A DNA stretch of 64,000 bases from Rhizobium laguerreae (GTDB taxonomy: Bacteria > Pseudomonadota > Alphaproteobacteria > Rhizobiales > Rhizobiaceae), in the NCBI RefSeq assembly GCF_002008165.1, contig NZ_MRDM01000010.1, positions 306,541 through 370,540 of the forward strand, given 5' to 3'. Each line of letters opens with the position of its first letter. Within the stretch, counting starts at the first letter, position 1. This document shows positions 55,152-62,650 of the stretch, piece by piece. Both the position numbers and the translations under genes were made by a program. The notes beneath the pieces are model-generated. The model made no database searches. It was not told where the DNA came from and was given only the letters and a program-made list of their open reading frames with translations.

Positions 55152-58100
55152 TCAGGCGACGTCAACAAGGATGTGCTGCATCGCTGTCTGATCGCCATCG
55201 GCGTCCTCCACCTGGAAGGCGAAGTCGAGGTTGGCGTTCGGCGTCTCGGTCACGGTCGAGGTGAAACCGATGTCGGTGATCTTCAGCACGTCATTATCGG
55301 TGGCGTCGAAGTTTACCAGACCGCCGGTCGCATTGCTGCCGCCATTGGCGCCGGTCGCCTTCACCAGGTCGATCGCCGTATTGTTGCCGGTGATTCCGTT
55401 GCCGGACTGCATGATCTGCGCCCCCTGCAGTACGTAGTCTTCTCCGGCGGCGTTGTAGTCGTTCTGCTCGACGATCACGAGGCCGTCATTTTGGTCGAGC
55501 GTGAACTCGCTGCTGTAGGCGGTCGGCACCTGGCCTGTCTTGTAGATGTCATCATTCGACACGTACATGGCCCGGGTGATGGTCGTGTTGTCGTCCGCGG
55601 TGCCGGCGATATTGTCGGCGCCGTTCTTGTCGATCAGGTTGAGGATCAGCATCAGGTCCTCGCTGTTGCCGATGCCGTCGAACTTGATGGCCATCGTGCC
55701 GGCGGTCGCCGTCGGGGTCGTGGCCTCGTTGGCAATGCCGACATTGCTGTTGAAGAACCGCAGCGTCAGCAGTTCGTCTTTCTGGATCGTATCGCCGGCG
55801 ACACCGTTGGTGCTCTGTGTCGCAGACACCCACGTGGGATTGTTGTTGCTGACCATCTCGTGACCACCGATGGTGAAGGTGGAGTCGGCGGATGACCCCT
55901 GCCCATTGTTCGTCAAGCTGAACGGGTTGCCTCTGTTGATCGCGTTGCCCGTGAATTGCACGTAGAAGTCTTCATCGTCAGGTGTGTTCGCGTCATCCGC
56001 CTGCAACCGTTCCAGCACGATCTGCGGGTGGCCGGTATTGCCGGTGGGCTCCTTGGACAAGAGCTGGCTGGTGTGGAGAACGTCGAAGCTGAAGCCTTCG
56101 AGCGGGTCGGTGAGGTTGACCGTATAGGTGTCGCCGGCCTTGTCGAAGACGAGGGTGCCGCCCGCCGTGCCCGCCTGGACGCCGGCTGCCGGATCCTTGT
56201 CATAGGTGAAGGTGAAGTTGAACGTCGCCGAGGTGAGGCTCTCCGACGCCAGCGTCACATTCGAGGTGACGAGATTGCCGCCGCCGCCGCCGGTGATCGT
56301 GCCGGTCAGTCCGATCTGGACACCGGTCGTCCCGCCATCCTCGTCGACAAAGTCAGAACCGCCACCGGTGTAGAAAGCCGCCGGGTGGACATCCGCCCCA
56401 ATATTGTAGCCGAAGGCGCCGCTGGCCGAGGCGTTGAGCACGTTGGCCAGGGTTTCGTGCTGGATGCCTGCGAGAGCCGGGTTGCCGTCAAACGGCACCG
56501 TGATCGTCGGCCCGTCATCCTGGAAGTAGAGGCTCTGGCCGATATAGCGGGTGGAGGTTGCCTGATCGCCGTCGCCATCGGTGATAGTTGCGGTCAAGGT
56601 GATGTCGGAGGCCGCCAGGGTGGTGATGTCGTCCGGGTTGTTGGCATCGGCATGGACAACCGCCCTTGCCTGGTCGAGGGTGATGACGCCGGCAGCGCTG
56701 ACGCTGACGGTGAAGACGACCGGACCGCCAGCTCCGGCGCGGCCGACCACGCTGCCGCCTTCCAGGAAGAGCAGGACGGATTGGCCGGTTTCGGTATCGG
56801 TAAGACCGCTGACATTGTTGTTCGGGTTGATGCCGAGCGCATAGGTGATTCCGTTGCCAATGCCATCGGCCCCCGGGAAGGCGACGAAGTAGGCGCCGAA
56901 GTCGGCGCTGACGTTGGTCGTCAGATCGGTATCGTCGACCGTCAGTGGAAACGGGCCGCCTTTTACCCCGATTATCGGCTTGTCATCCTCGAAGTTGAGG
57001 CTCTGGCCGATATTGTGGGTGGCTGCGGCGTGATCGCCGTCGCCGTCGGTGATGGTCGCGGTCAGGGTGACGAGGTCGGCGGCAGCCAGGGTGATGCTGT
57101 CGTCGGGGTCGCTGGCATCGGCATGGACCACGGCCCGTGCCTGGTCGAGGCTGACGAGGCCAGCAGCGGTGACGCTGACGGTGAAGACGACCGGGCCTCC
57201 GGCTCCGGCGCGGCCAACGACATTGCCGCCTTCGACGAAGAGCAGCACGGACTGGCCGGTTGCGGTGTCGGTGAGGCCGCTGACATTGGTGACCTGGCTG
57301 ATGCCGAGCGCATAGGTGATGGCACCGCCGTCGGCCCCCGCATTCGAGGTGAAGAAGGTCGCGAAGTCGCCGCTGTCATTGGTTGCCAGGACTGTCTCAT
57401 CGACCGTCAATTCGGGCGGGCTGCCGGTTGCGGTAATGCTTGGCCCGTCATCGTCGAAGTTGATGAAGGAGCCAACCTCCTCATTGTAGGCGTTGCTTAC
57501 CTCACCACCATAATGCACCTCTTTGACATCGAAAAAGTCCTTCTCGGTGTCGATATTTTTGATGGTGAAGCGATCGAAGGTTCCGCCAGCTCCGCCTGCG
57601 GTCGTGAAGTCGATCGTCACGCCCTCGCCGACGTCCTCGAGGATCAGTCCAGTGCCGGCCAGATTGACCGTGATGCCGAGCTCAGCGGCTGTTTTTGTCA
57701 CACCGTTCAGCTTGAACGTCACGCCGGTGATGTTGATCTCGGCATCGTTGTCGTCAGTGGGGAAGGCAGCGCCTTCTACGTTGTCATCATTGTTATAGGC
57801 GTGGATCTCGATGTCGGCGACGGTGCTGGTCGGCGTCGACTGCGAGATCGAGAAGCCGGCGGTGGAGACGTTCTCGAGGTGGGTGCCGTAGTCGGGCGCG
57901 GTTGGCGCGTTGGTGAAATCCTTGCCGGCGCTCTGGGTGCCGCCGGTGATCAGGTCGATCTGGAGCTCACGGCCGAAGCGTACGTCTTGCGATGCGACAC
58001 CCAGGCCTTGCGTGCTGACGTTGACTTCCGCCTGCACGCCATTGTCGTGAGCCGTGACGAGGATCTTCTGGGGGCTCGCTGCATCGGCGTCGAGAATATA

Positions 58101-58697
58101 CCAGTTGTTATGTCCGGACGGGGCGTCGCCAAGCTGGCTGAAATTGACCACCGAGGTTCCGCTGACCGAGGCGAACACCTTGTTCGTCAGATCGATGCGG
58201 TCGTCCGCATTGGTCGCATCCGTATGGAACAACGGCACGTACTGGACCGTGTACAGGTCCGCAGCGGCGCCACTGCCGATCAGCGCCAGCGAGAAGGCGA
58301 GCGGCCCTGTTTCAACGGGCTCGGTGAGCGGGTTAGAGGTGCCGATGACGCCGATCACCACATTTGGACGTGTCGGGTCCTGGAACAGCCAGACATAATT
58401 GCCGTCAACCGTGCGAACGCCGCTGTTGACGCCGACCGTGGTGGAGAACGGGGTCCCGGAGGCGTTCTGGGTGAGAACGACCGAGGTGATGGTTTCCCCG
58501 GCGCTCGCCGAGGCCACGACGAAATTGCTCTGGTAGGCGACCTCCGGTGAGGTCAGCCCGCCGGCAACGTCAAGACCTAACAAATATTGCAGCGTGGTAT
58601 TGGCGTTGTGCGGCGGTGTGGCAGGGTTGATATCGTCGTCAGTCAGACCGGTGGTCTCGTCGATAATGATGTCCTGGGTCGTGATGTCGAGTGCCAT
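55152..58697 (-). CDS. Giant type I-secreted repeat protein (DUF5801/VCBS-like), 1181 aa
   Basis: An 1181-residue, very acidic, Gly/Thr/Asp-rich extracellular protein without Cys-rich or enzymatic motifs. An N-terminal portion of about 410 residues is followed by two long homologous units (about 415-565 and 566-725), each with LTVDETVLATNDSGDFATFF-type starts, GRAGAGGPVVFTVSV and a TDGDGD loop. A third partial unit follows, then a T1SS-143-type end ITDIGFTSTVTETPNANLDF with a C-terminal DGDQTAMQHILVDVA. Classical GGxGxDxxx RTX nonapeptides are not seen. It is the first gene of the secretion unit, so secretion by the linked exporter is the natural reading. A role in attachment or biofilm is inference. 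Confidence 0.85.
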   Translation of the reverse strand: MALDITTQDIIIDETTGLTDDDINPATPPHNANTTLQYLLGLDVAGGLTSPEVAYQSNFVVASASAGETITSVVLTQNASGTPFSTTVGVNSGVRTVDGNYVWLFQDPTRPNVVIGVIGTSNPLTEPVETGPLAFSLALIGSGAAADLYTVQYVPLFHTDATNADDRIDLTNKVFASVSGTSVVNFSQLGDAPSGHNNWYILDADAASPQKILVTAHDNGVQAEVNVSTQGLGVASQDVRFGRELQIDLITGGTQSAGKDFTNAPTAPDYGTHLENVSTAGFSISQSTPTSTVADIEIHAYNNDDNVEGAAFPTDDNDAEINITGVTFKLNGVTKTAAELGITVNLAGTGLILEDVGEGVTIDFTTAGGAGGTFDRFTIKNIDTEKDFFDVKEVHYGGEVSNAYNEEVGSFINFDDDGPSITATGSPPELTVDETVLATNDSGDFATFFTSNAGADGGAITYALGISQVTNVSGLTDTATGQSVLLFVEGGNVVGRAGAGGPVVFTVSVTAAGLVSLDQARAVVHADASDPDDSITLAAADLVTLTATITDGDGDHAAATHNIGQSLNFEDDKPIIGVKGGPFPLTVDDTDLTTNVSADFGAYFVAFPGADGIGNGITYALGINPNNNVSGLTDTETGQSVLLFLEGGSVVGRAGAGGPVVFTVSVSAAGVITLDQARAVVHADANNPDDITTLAASDITLTATITDGDGDQATSTRYIGQSLYFQDDGPTITVPFDGNPALAGIQHETLANVLNASASGAFGYNIGADVHPAAFYTGGGSDFVDEDGGTTGVQIGLTGTITGGGGGNLVTSNVTLASESLTSATFNFTFTYDKDPAAGVQAGTAGGTLVFDKAGDTYTVNLTDPLEGFSFDVLHTSQLLSKEPTGNTGHPQIVLERLQADDANTPDDEDFYVQFTGNAINRGNPFSLTNNGQGSSADSTFTIGGHEMVSNNNPTWVSATQSTNGVAGDTIQKDELLTLRFFNSNVGIANEATTPTATAGTMAIKFDGIGNSEDLMLILNLIDKNGADNIAGTADDNTTITRAMYVSNDDIYKTGQVPTAYSSEFTLDQNDGLVIVEQNDYNAAGEDYVLQGAQIMQSGNGITGNNTAIDLVKATGANGGSNATGGLVNFDATDNDVLKITDIGFTSTVTETPNANLDFAFQVEDADGDQTAMQHILVDVA
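56520..57460 (-). repeat. Two long tandem coding repeats in the giant secreted protein gene
   Basis: The segments at about 57001-57460 and 56520-57000 encode the two DUF5801-like units and are similar at the DNA level over most of their length. Examples are the shared GTGAAGACGACCGG and CTGGCCGATAT words in the same order. This implies a fairly recent tandem duplication and a site prone to recombination or copy-number change. Confidence 0.75.
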
Positions 58698-59270
58698 GGA
58701 GATTCTCCCTTGGTTTCAATCGCGTTGAGAGGAGGGATCCAAGTCCGGATGCCGAATGCACCCGCCTGGTCCACCTCATTGCGCATTGATTTTAAGGCGC
58801 TCAATGACGACTATTGATTCGTCGATCGAGAGCGCTGGTCATTCTCGGTTGGAAGGTATTGGGACTAAAGTCCGTAAATACGCCAAGACTAAAGTCCGTA
58901 CGTATAGCTGAATAATAACAACTCTGAAGCTAATTTCATACAATGTGCAAGACAGAGTTGGTAAACTCAGAAAAGGCCGTTGAAGACTATGTCGACCTAT
59001 CGCGTTCGTGACGCGAATTGCTCCTCAACTCTACCTATACTGCAAATCTGGCTAGTATGCACTTAGTCAGTTCGAGCTACAGATCGGAGCTATATTGAAC
59101 TAGATTTAACCTGTTCTATCTGATGGTGGACGAATACATCGCATTTCACACTTTACTGAGTACTGGCGGGGACCTAGGGCGTCGCGGATAGTCACCAAAA
59201 CGAGGCGGTGGTTGTGATTAGAAAAGGCTAAAGCCGGGCCGGAAGCACGAGCGATCGACGACTTGCAGTC
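58698..59270. other. AT-rich intergenic region upstream of the giant protein gene
   Basis: A stretch of about 570 bases without a credible gene and clearly more AT-rich than the flanks. It should hold the promoter of the secretion unit. It contains two copies of a palindrome-bearing 14-mer (58863 and 58887). Part of it may be foreign or degraded DNA brought in with the secretion genes. Confidence 0.5.
58863..58900. promoter_or_regulatory. Paired GACTAAAGTCCGTA motif upstream of the secretion unit
   Basis: GACTAAAGTCCGTA occurs at 58863-58876 and again at 58887-58900, 24 bases apart. The first copy is embedded in GGGACTAAAGTCC, which is a palindrome (GGACT-AA-AGTCC). It lies 166-203 bases upstream of the 58697 start, the usual place for activator operators. 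The binding protein is not known. Confidence 0.5.
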
Positions 59271-59386
59271 TCGCCGGAAGACGCCTCGCCGGCGATCGTC
59301 GGTGCCCTGCAGCTCGACGTGCTGAAGGAGCGGCTGATGGCCGAATACGCCCTGTCTCCTTCGAAATGTCGCGTTTCTCCGTCTGC
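59271..59386 (+). pseudogene. Decayed prfC fragment, direct repeat of prfC 51553-51681
   Basis: The 116 bases align with prfC codons for SPEDGSPAIVG...EMSRFSVC with near identity, minus a 9-base and a 4-base deletion. The second deletion breaks the frame. It lies in the same orientation as prfC on the far side of the secretion genes, giving a direct repeat around the island. It cannot encode anything useful. Confidence 0.85.
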
Positions 59387-59403
59387 TGCGTATGGGCGGA
59401 GCG

Positions 59404-60294
59404 TTAGCCGCCGAGCCGTTCGGCCAGGAAGTCGACGACGGCGCGCACAGCCGGCAGCTGGCCGCGCCGGTGCGGCATCAGGATGGTCGTTTCGATGCTG
59501 CCGGCCGTCCATTCCGGCAGCACCCGCACCAGCCGCCCGTCGGCCAGCGCTTTGCGGCAGACGGATGTCGGCAGGCAGGTGATGCCGAGCCCCGACATGG
59601 CCATTTCCATCAAGACATAAGGCTCATCCGCGGCCATGACGGAATGCAGCGTGACGAGAACCTCGTCGCCGCCCGAATAAAGCCGCCACTGGTCCTCCGT
59701 CAGGCTGGTCATGATCGTCGCGTGCTGTGCCAGCTCCTCCGGCCGGCGCGGTTGCCCATGGGTACTCACATAATCTGGCGAGGCGAGGATGAAGAAAGGA
59801 TGGCTGGCGAGCTTCCGCTGCACCAGCGCCGAATCCGGCAGTGGCCCGCGATGGCTGCGCAGCGCGATGTCGAACCCTTCCTGGACGATATCGACGAAAC
59901 GGTCCGTCACATGCACGGAAAGCCGGAGCTTCGGATAGCGCACCGCCAGCGCCGGCAGATGCTCCGTCAAGGTAAACTGCGCCGTCGGCACCGAGGCGGT
60001 CAGGCGAACGCTGCCGGCGGGTTCGGCCAGATGCCGCCGCACGATGCCCTCGGCCATCTCCGCCTCGATGATCGAGGCCTGGGCATGCTGAAAGAATTCC
60101 CGGCCGAGCTCGGTCAGCGCGAAGCTTCGCGACGTGCGCTGGATCAGCCGCACGCCAAGCCGTGCCTCCAGTTCTGCAACCCGCTTGCTAACCGTCGATT
60201 TCGGAATGCCGAGATGTCTTGCGGCGGCGGTAAAGCTGCCGCTGTCGACGGCCTGCACGAAAAGATGGAGGTCATTGAGGTTGAAAAGCGCCAT
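59404..60294 (-). CDS. LysR-family transcriptional regulator
   Basis: A 296-residue regulator with an N-terminal winged helix-turn-helix: FVQAVDSGSFTAAARHLGIP, KSTVSKRVAELEARLGVRLI, QRTSRSFALTELGREFF. The effector-binding domain is complete. The ATG at 60294 has GGAAG 8 bases upstream. It is divergent from a GST gene with 114 bases between, so GST is its likely target. Confidence 0.94.
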   Translation of the reverse strand: MALFNLNDLHLFVQAVDSGSFTAAARHLGIPKSTVSKRVAELEARLGVRLIQRTSRSFALTELGREFFQHAQASIIEAEMAEGIVRRHLAEPAGSVRLTASVPTAQFTLTEHLPALAVRYPKLRLSVHVTDRFVDIVQEGFDIALRSHRGPLPDSALVQRKLASHPFFILASPDYVSTHGQPRRPEELAQHATIMTSLTEDQWRLYSGGDEVLVTLHSVMAADEPYVLMEMAMSGLGITCLPTSVCRKALADGRLVRVLPEWTAGSIETTILMPHRRGQLPAVRAVVDFLAERLGG

Positions 60295-60408
60295 CGTCAG
60301 CTTCCAGATATGTGGACATTGCGATGCATTTATAGCCTCTACCGCAAGATCGTCCACATCCTCACATTGATCGTGTCCAAACGGGTTCAATTCTGAAAGG
60401 AACGATTG

Positions 60409-61116
60409 ATGTCACCCATATTGTTTTACGGCGTGCCGGAAGGCTGCTCCTTCGGCTCGATCGTCGCGCTGGAATGGTCCGGCCTGCCTTATCGGCTCTG
60501 CCGCGTCGAGATGCCGGAAATAGTTTCCAGTGAAGAATACAAGCGGATCAACGCGGTCGGCGAAACGCCGTCGCTGCTGCTCGAAGATGGCAGGACGATC
60601 AGCGAAAGCATGGCGATCCTCCACCATATCGGCGCCCGCACGATCGGCAGGGGTCTTGGCTTTACGCAGGGCTCGGAGGATTTCGATCGGCTGAACCAGA
60701 TGCTCGCCTTTCTCAACACCACCTTCTTCCAGGCCTTCGGCCCGCTCTGGTATGCGATCGAGCATCCGCTGGAGCCGGAAGAGAAGCAGGTCCTCACGGC
60801 CTATGGCATCTCCGCGGTCGAAAAGGCGCATCATAGGCTGGAAAATCTGCTCGATGGCCGCGAATGGCTTCTCGGCAACGGCCCGAGCCTGGCGGACGCC
60901 TATTTCGTCGGCATCGCCCGCTGGAACGATTTTCACAAGGTCGTCGACCGCCGGCAATTTCCCGGCCTGCATCGCCTCTATGAGCGTATGCAGCAGCAAC
61001 CGGCCGTGCGTTTTGCCCATGCGATCGAGCATCGGCAGGAGGCGAAAAGCAGCGGCGGTTTCCGCGGCGAGGTCGATCTGGCCGAGGCGCTTGGCCTGCT
61101 GAAACAGGCGGCCTGA
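60409..61116 (+). CDS. Glutathione S-transferase family protein
   Basis: A 235-residue GST with the N-terminal thioredoxin-like domain (FYGVPEGCSFGSIVALEWSG; INAVGETPSLLLEDG; TISESMAILHHI) and an all-helical C-terminal domain containing LLGNGPSLADAYFVGIARWN. AAAGGAA precedes the ATG. It is divergent from the LysR gene. Substrate unknown. Confidence 0.93.
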   Translation: MSPILFYGVPEGCSFGSIVALEWSGLPYRLCRVEMPEIVSSEEYKRINAVGETPSLLLEDGRTISESMAILHHIGARTIGRGLGFTQGSEDFDRLNQMLAFLNTTFFQAFGPLWYAIEHPLEPEEKQVLTAYGISAVEKAHHRLENLLDGREWLLGNGPSLADAYFVGIARWNDFHKVVDRRQFPGLHRLYERMQQQPAVRFAHAIEHRQEAKSSGGFRGEVDLAEALGLLKQAA

Positions 61117-61122
61117 AAACCA

Positions 61123-61152
61123 TGGCCATCGCATCTTTGGGTGCGATGGCCA
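61123..61152. terminator. Bidirectional terminator hairpin between GST and RidA genes
   Basis: TGGCCATCGCA (61123-61133) and TGCGATGGCCA (61142-61152) form a perfect 11-bp stem with an 8-base loop, placed in the 44-base gap between convergent genes. Confidence 0.65.
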
Positions 61153-61160
61153 ATGTGCCG

Positions 61161-61547
61161 TCAGCCGGCAGCGATGATCTCGATTTCGACGAGCCAGTCG
61201 TGGCGCAGCGTTTCGACAATGATGGCCGTAGTCGGCACGGCGCGGCCGCCAAACGCCCGAAGACGGGCATTCTGGTTCGCCTCCATGAAGGCGCCGTCGC
61301 TGAGATAGCTCGTCAGCCGCACGATATTGTCGACCGTCATATCAGCGGACGTGAGGATGGCGCGAAGATTGGACCAGATGAGCTCTAACTGGCCTTCCAG
61401 ATCGGCCGCCGCCATTCCCTGTTGATCGAGACCCATCGTACCGCTGACGAAAAGCAGCCGGGATGGATGCCTGACCTCCAGCGCATGGATGTAATCAGGG
61501 CTGGCCGCATAGATCCCGTCTGCTGGATTGTGCGCGATCATCTCCAT
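61161..61547 (-). CDS. RidA-family protein
   Basis: A 128-residue RidA/YjgF protein, a trimeric deaminase that usually removes reactive enamine/imine intermediates. RLLFVSGTMGLDQQG and LRAILTSADMTVDNIVRLTS are family blocks. The catalytic Arg of the canonical family (in the C-terminal GxALVEIE region) is replaced by an atypical VETLRHDWLVEIEIIA end, so activity may differ. The start at 61547 follows GAGGAGG. It is divergent from an Lrp regulator. Confidence 0.87.
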   Translation of the reverse strand: MEMIAHNPADGIYAASPDYIHALEVRHPSRLLFVSGTMGLDQQGMAAADLEGQLELIWSNLRAILTSADMTVDNIVRLTSYLSDGAFMEANQNARLRAFGGRAVPTTAIIVETLRHDWLVEIEIIAAG

Positions 61548-61562
61548 GAGGTTCCTCCTCTT

Positions 61563-61610
61563 CCGAATATTCTGTTGAAGAACGCCAGTATCGGCGATTA
61601 TTCTTCGGCA
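61563..61610. promoter_or_regulatory. Possible Lrp-type operator between RidA and Lrp genes
   Basis: CCGAATATTCT near 61563 and ATTATTCTTCGGC near 61598 are imperfect inverted copies in the 81-base divergent gap. GAAGAATATT recurs inside the regulator gene near 61695. This AT-rich phased pattern suits an Lrp family dimer array. By-eye only. Confidence 0.4.
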
Positions 61611-61628
61611 GAAAGGGGAGTTTGCAGA

Positions 61629-62156
61629 ATGGCGAAAAATACAGAGGATCTTCGGCAAAGACGCCCACAGCAACCGGTTATCGATGCGTTCGACCGAAGA
61701 ATATTAGCCGCGCTCGCCGCCGACAGCAGCCAGAGCTATGCCAGGCTTGGCGAAGTGGTCGGCCTGTCGGCGCCGGCCGTGCATGAGCGTGTGCGCCGCC
61801 TGAGACAATCCGGCGCCATCAAGGGCGTGCATGCCGCGCTGGATGGCGCAGCCCTTGGCAAACCACTGCTTGCCTTCGTGCATGTGGAGGCGGCCGGCTG
61901 GGGCAAGAGCGAGCGGCTGATGCAGCTCCTCCAGTTTCCCGAGGTCGAGGAGATGCATTCGGTCGCGGGCGACGCCAGCGTTCTCTTCAAGGTCCGCACC
62001 GCCAGCCCGCAGGCTTTGGAAGCTTTTCTCGCCCAGATTCACGCCGTTGCCGGTGTCACCGGCACCCGCAGCTATATTGCGCTTTCCACCTATCTGGAGC
62101 GTCCGGTACAGGTCGGCGTCACCGATAACTGGCCGGACATGCCTCTGCCGGGATAG
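61629..62156 (+). CDS. Lrp/AsnC-family transcriptional regulator
   Basis: A 175-residue regulator with the Lrp helix-turn-helix (ILAALAADSSQSYARLGEVV and LSAPAVHERVRRLRQSGAIK) and a RAM effector domain (FVHVEAAGWGKSERLMQLLQ; VAGDASVLFKVRTASPQ). The ATG at 61629 is chosen because AGGGGAG precedes it; longer frames overlap the divergent RidA gene. Likely regulator of that RidA gene. Confidence 0.93.
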   Translation: MAKNTEDLRQRRPQQPVIDAFDRRILAALAADSSQSYARLGEVVGLSAPAVHERVRRLRQSGAIKGVHAALDGAALGKPLLAFVHVEAAGWGKSERLMQLLQFPEVEEMHSVAGDASVLFKVRTASPQALEAFLAQIHAVAGVTGTRSYIALSTYLERPVQVGVTDNWPDMPLPG

Positions 62157-62182
62157 AGGCGGGATGTTAAGCCGCGGCCAGC

Positions 62183-62584
62183 CTAATCCTCACCCTCGAA
62201 GCGCGGAAGCGTTTCGATATTCTCCACCCCGGGCAAGGCTGAGCGGCACCATATCTGTTTCTTCGGCACCAGTTCCTGCCGCTGGTCGATGCTGCCGACG
62301 CGGATGCCGAACCCGCCGCCGGCGCCGTCCGTGCGGTAGAGCGGCGATCCGCAATTCGGGCAGAAGAATTGCCGGCTGAGGCCACCGCTGTCGCCATATT
62401 TTGCGTAGCCTCTCGGCTCGCCTGAAGTGAGCGTGAAACGTCCCGGCCTCGCCGGCGCGGTGATGCGATAGGCCGAGCCCGTCAACCGCTGGCAATCGAT
62501 GCAATGGCAGATCGACACCCGCTCCGGGTCGATCTCCGCCTGATAGCGGATCGCGCCGCAGTGGCATCCTCCGGTAATATGCAT
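62183..62584 (-). CDS. GFA/CENP-V-type zinc-binding protein
   Basis: A 133-residue protein of the glutathione-dependent formaldehyde-activating (GFA) family. Zinc-binding Cys sets are seen: GGCHCGAIRY, CHCIDCQRLTGS and FFCPNCGSPLYRTDG. The start at 62584 has GGGGA 8 bases upstream. Catalytic role in formaldehyde activation is not established for most members. Confidence 0.93.
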   Translation of the reverse strand: MHITGGCHCGAIRYQAEIDPERVSICHCIDCQRLTGSAYRITAPARPGRFTLTSGEPRGYAKYGDSGGLSRQFFCPNCGSPLYRTDGAGGGFGIRVGSIDQRQELVPKKQIWCRSALPGVENIETLPRFEGED

Positions 62585-62650
62585 CGGCAAGTCCCCAAAG
62601 CATGTTGCGCAAAACTGTAGAGCGGTTAGCGACAAAGACATCGCCACGCT

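Noticed and set aside
55956..58550. 864-codon plus-strand open frame opposite the giant protein gene
   Set aside because: It is the antisense of a GC-rich repetitive coding region. Its composition is not protein-like and the sense strand has clear domains.
55152..58697. Classical RTX Ca-binding nonapeptide repeats
   Set aside because: No GGxGxDxxx series found; the Gly-rich runs do not fit.
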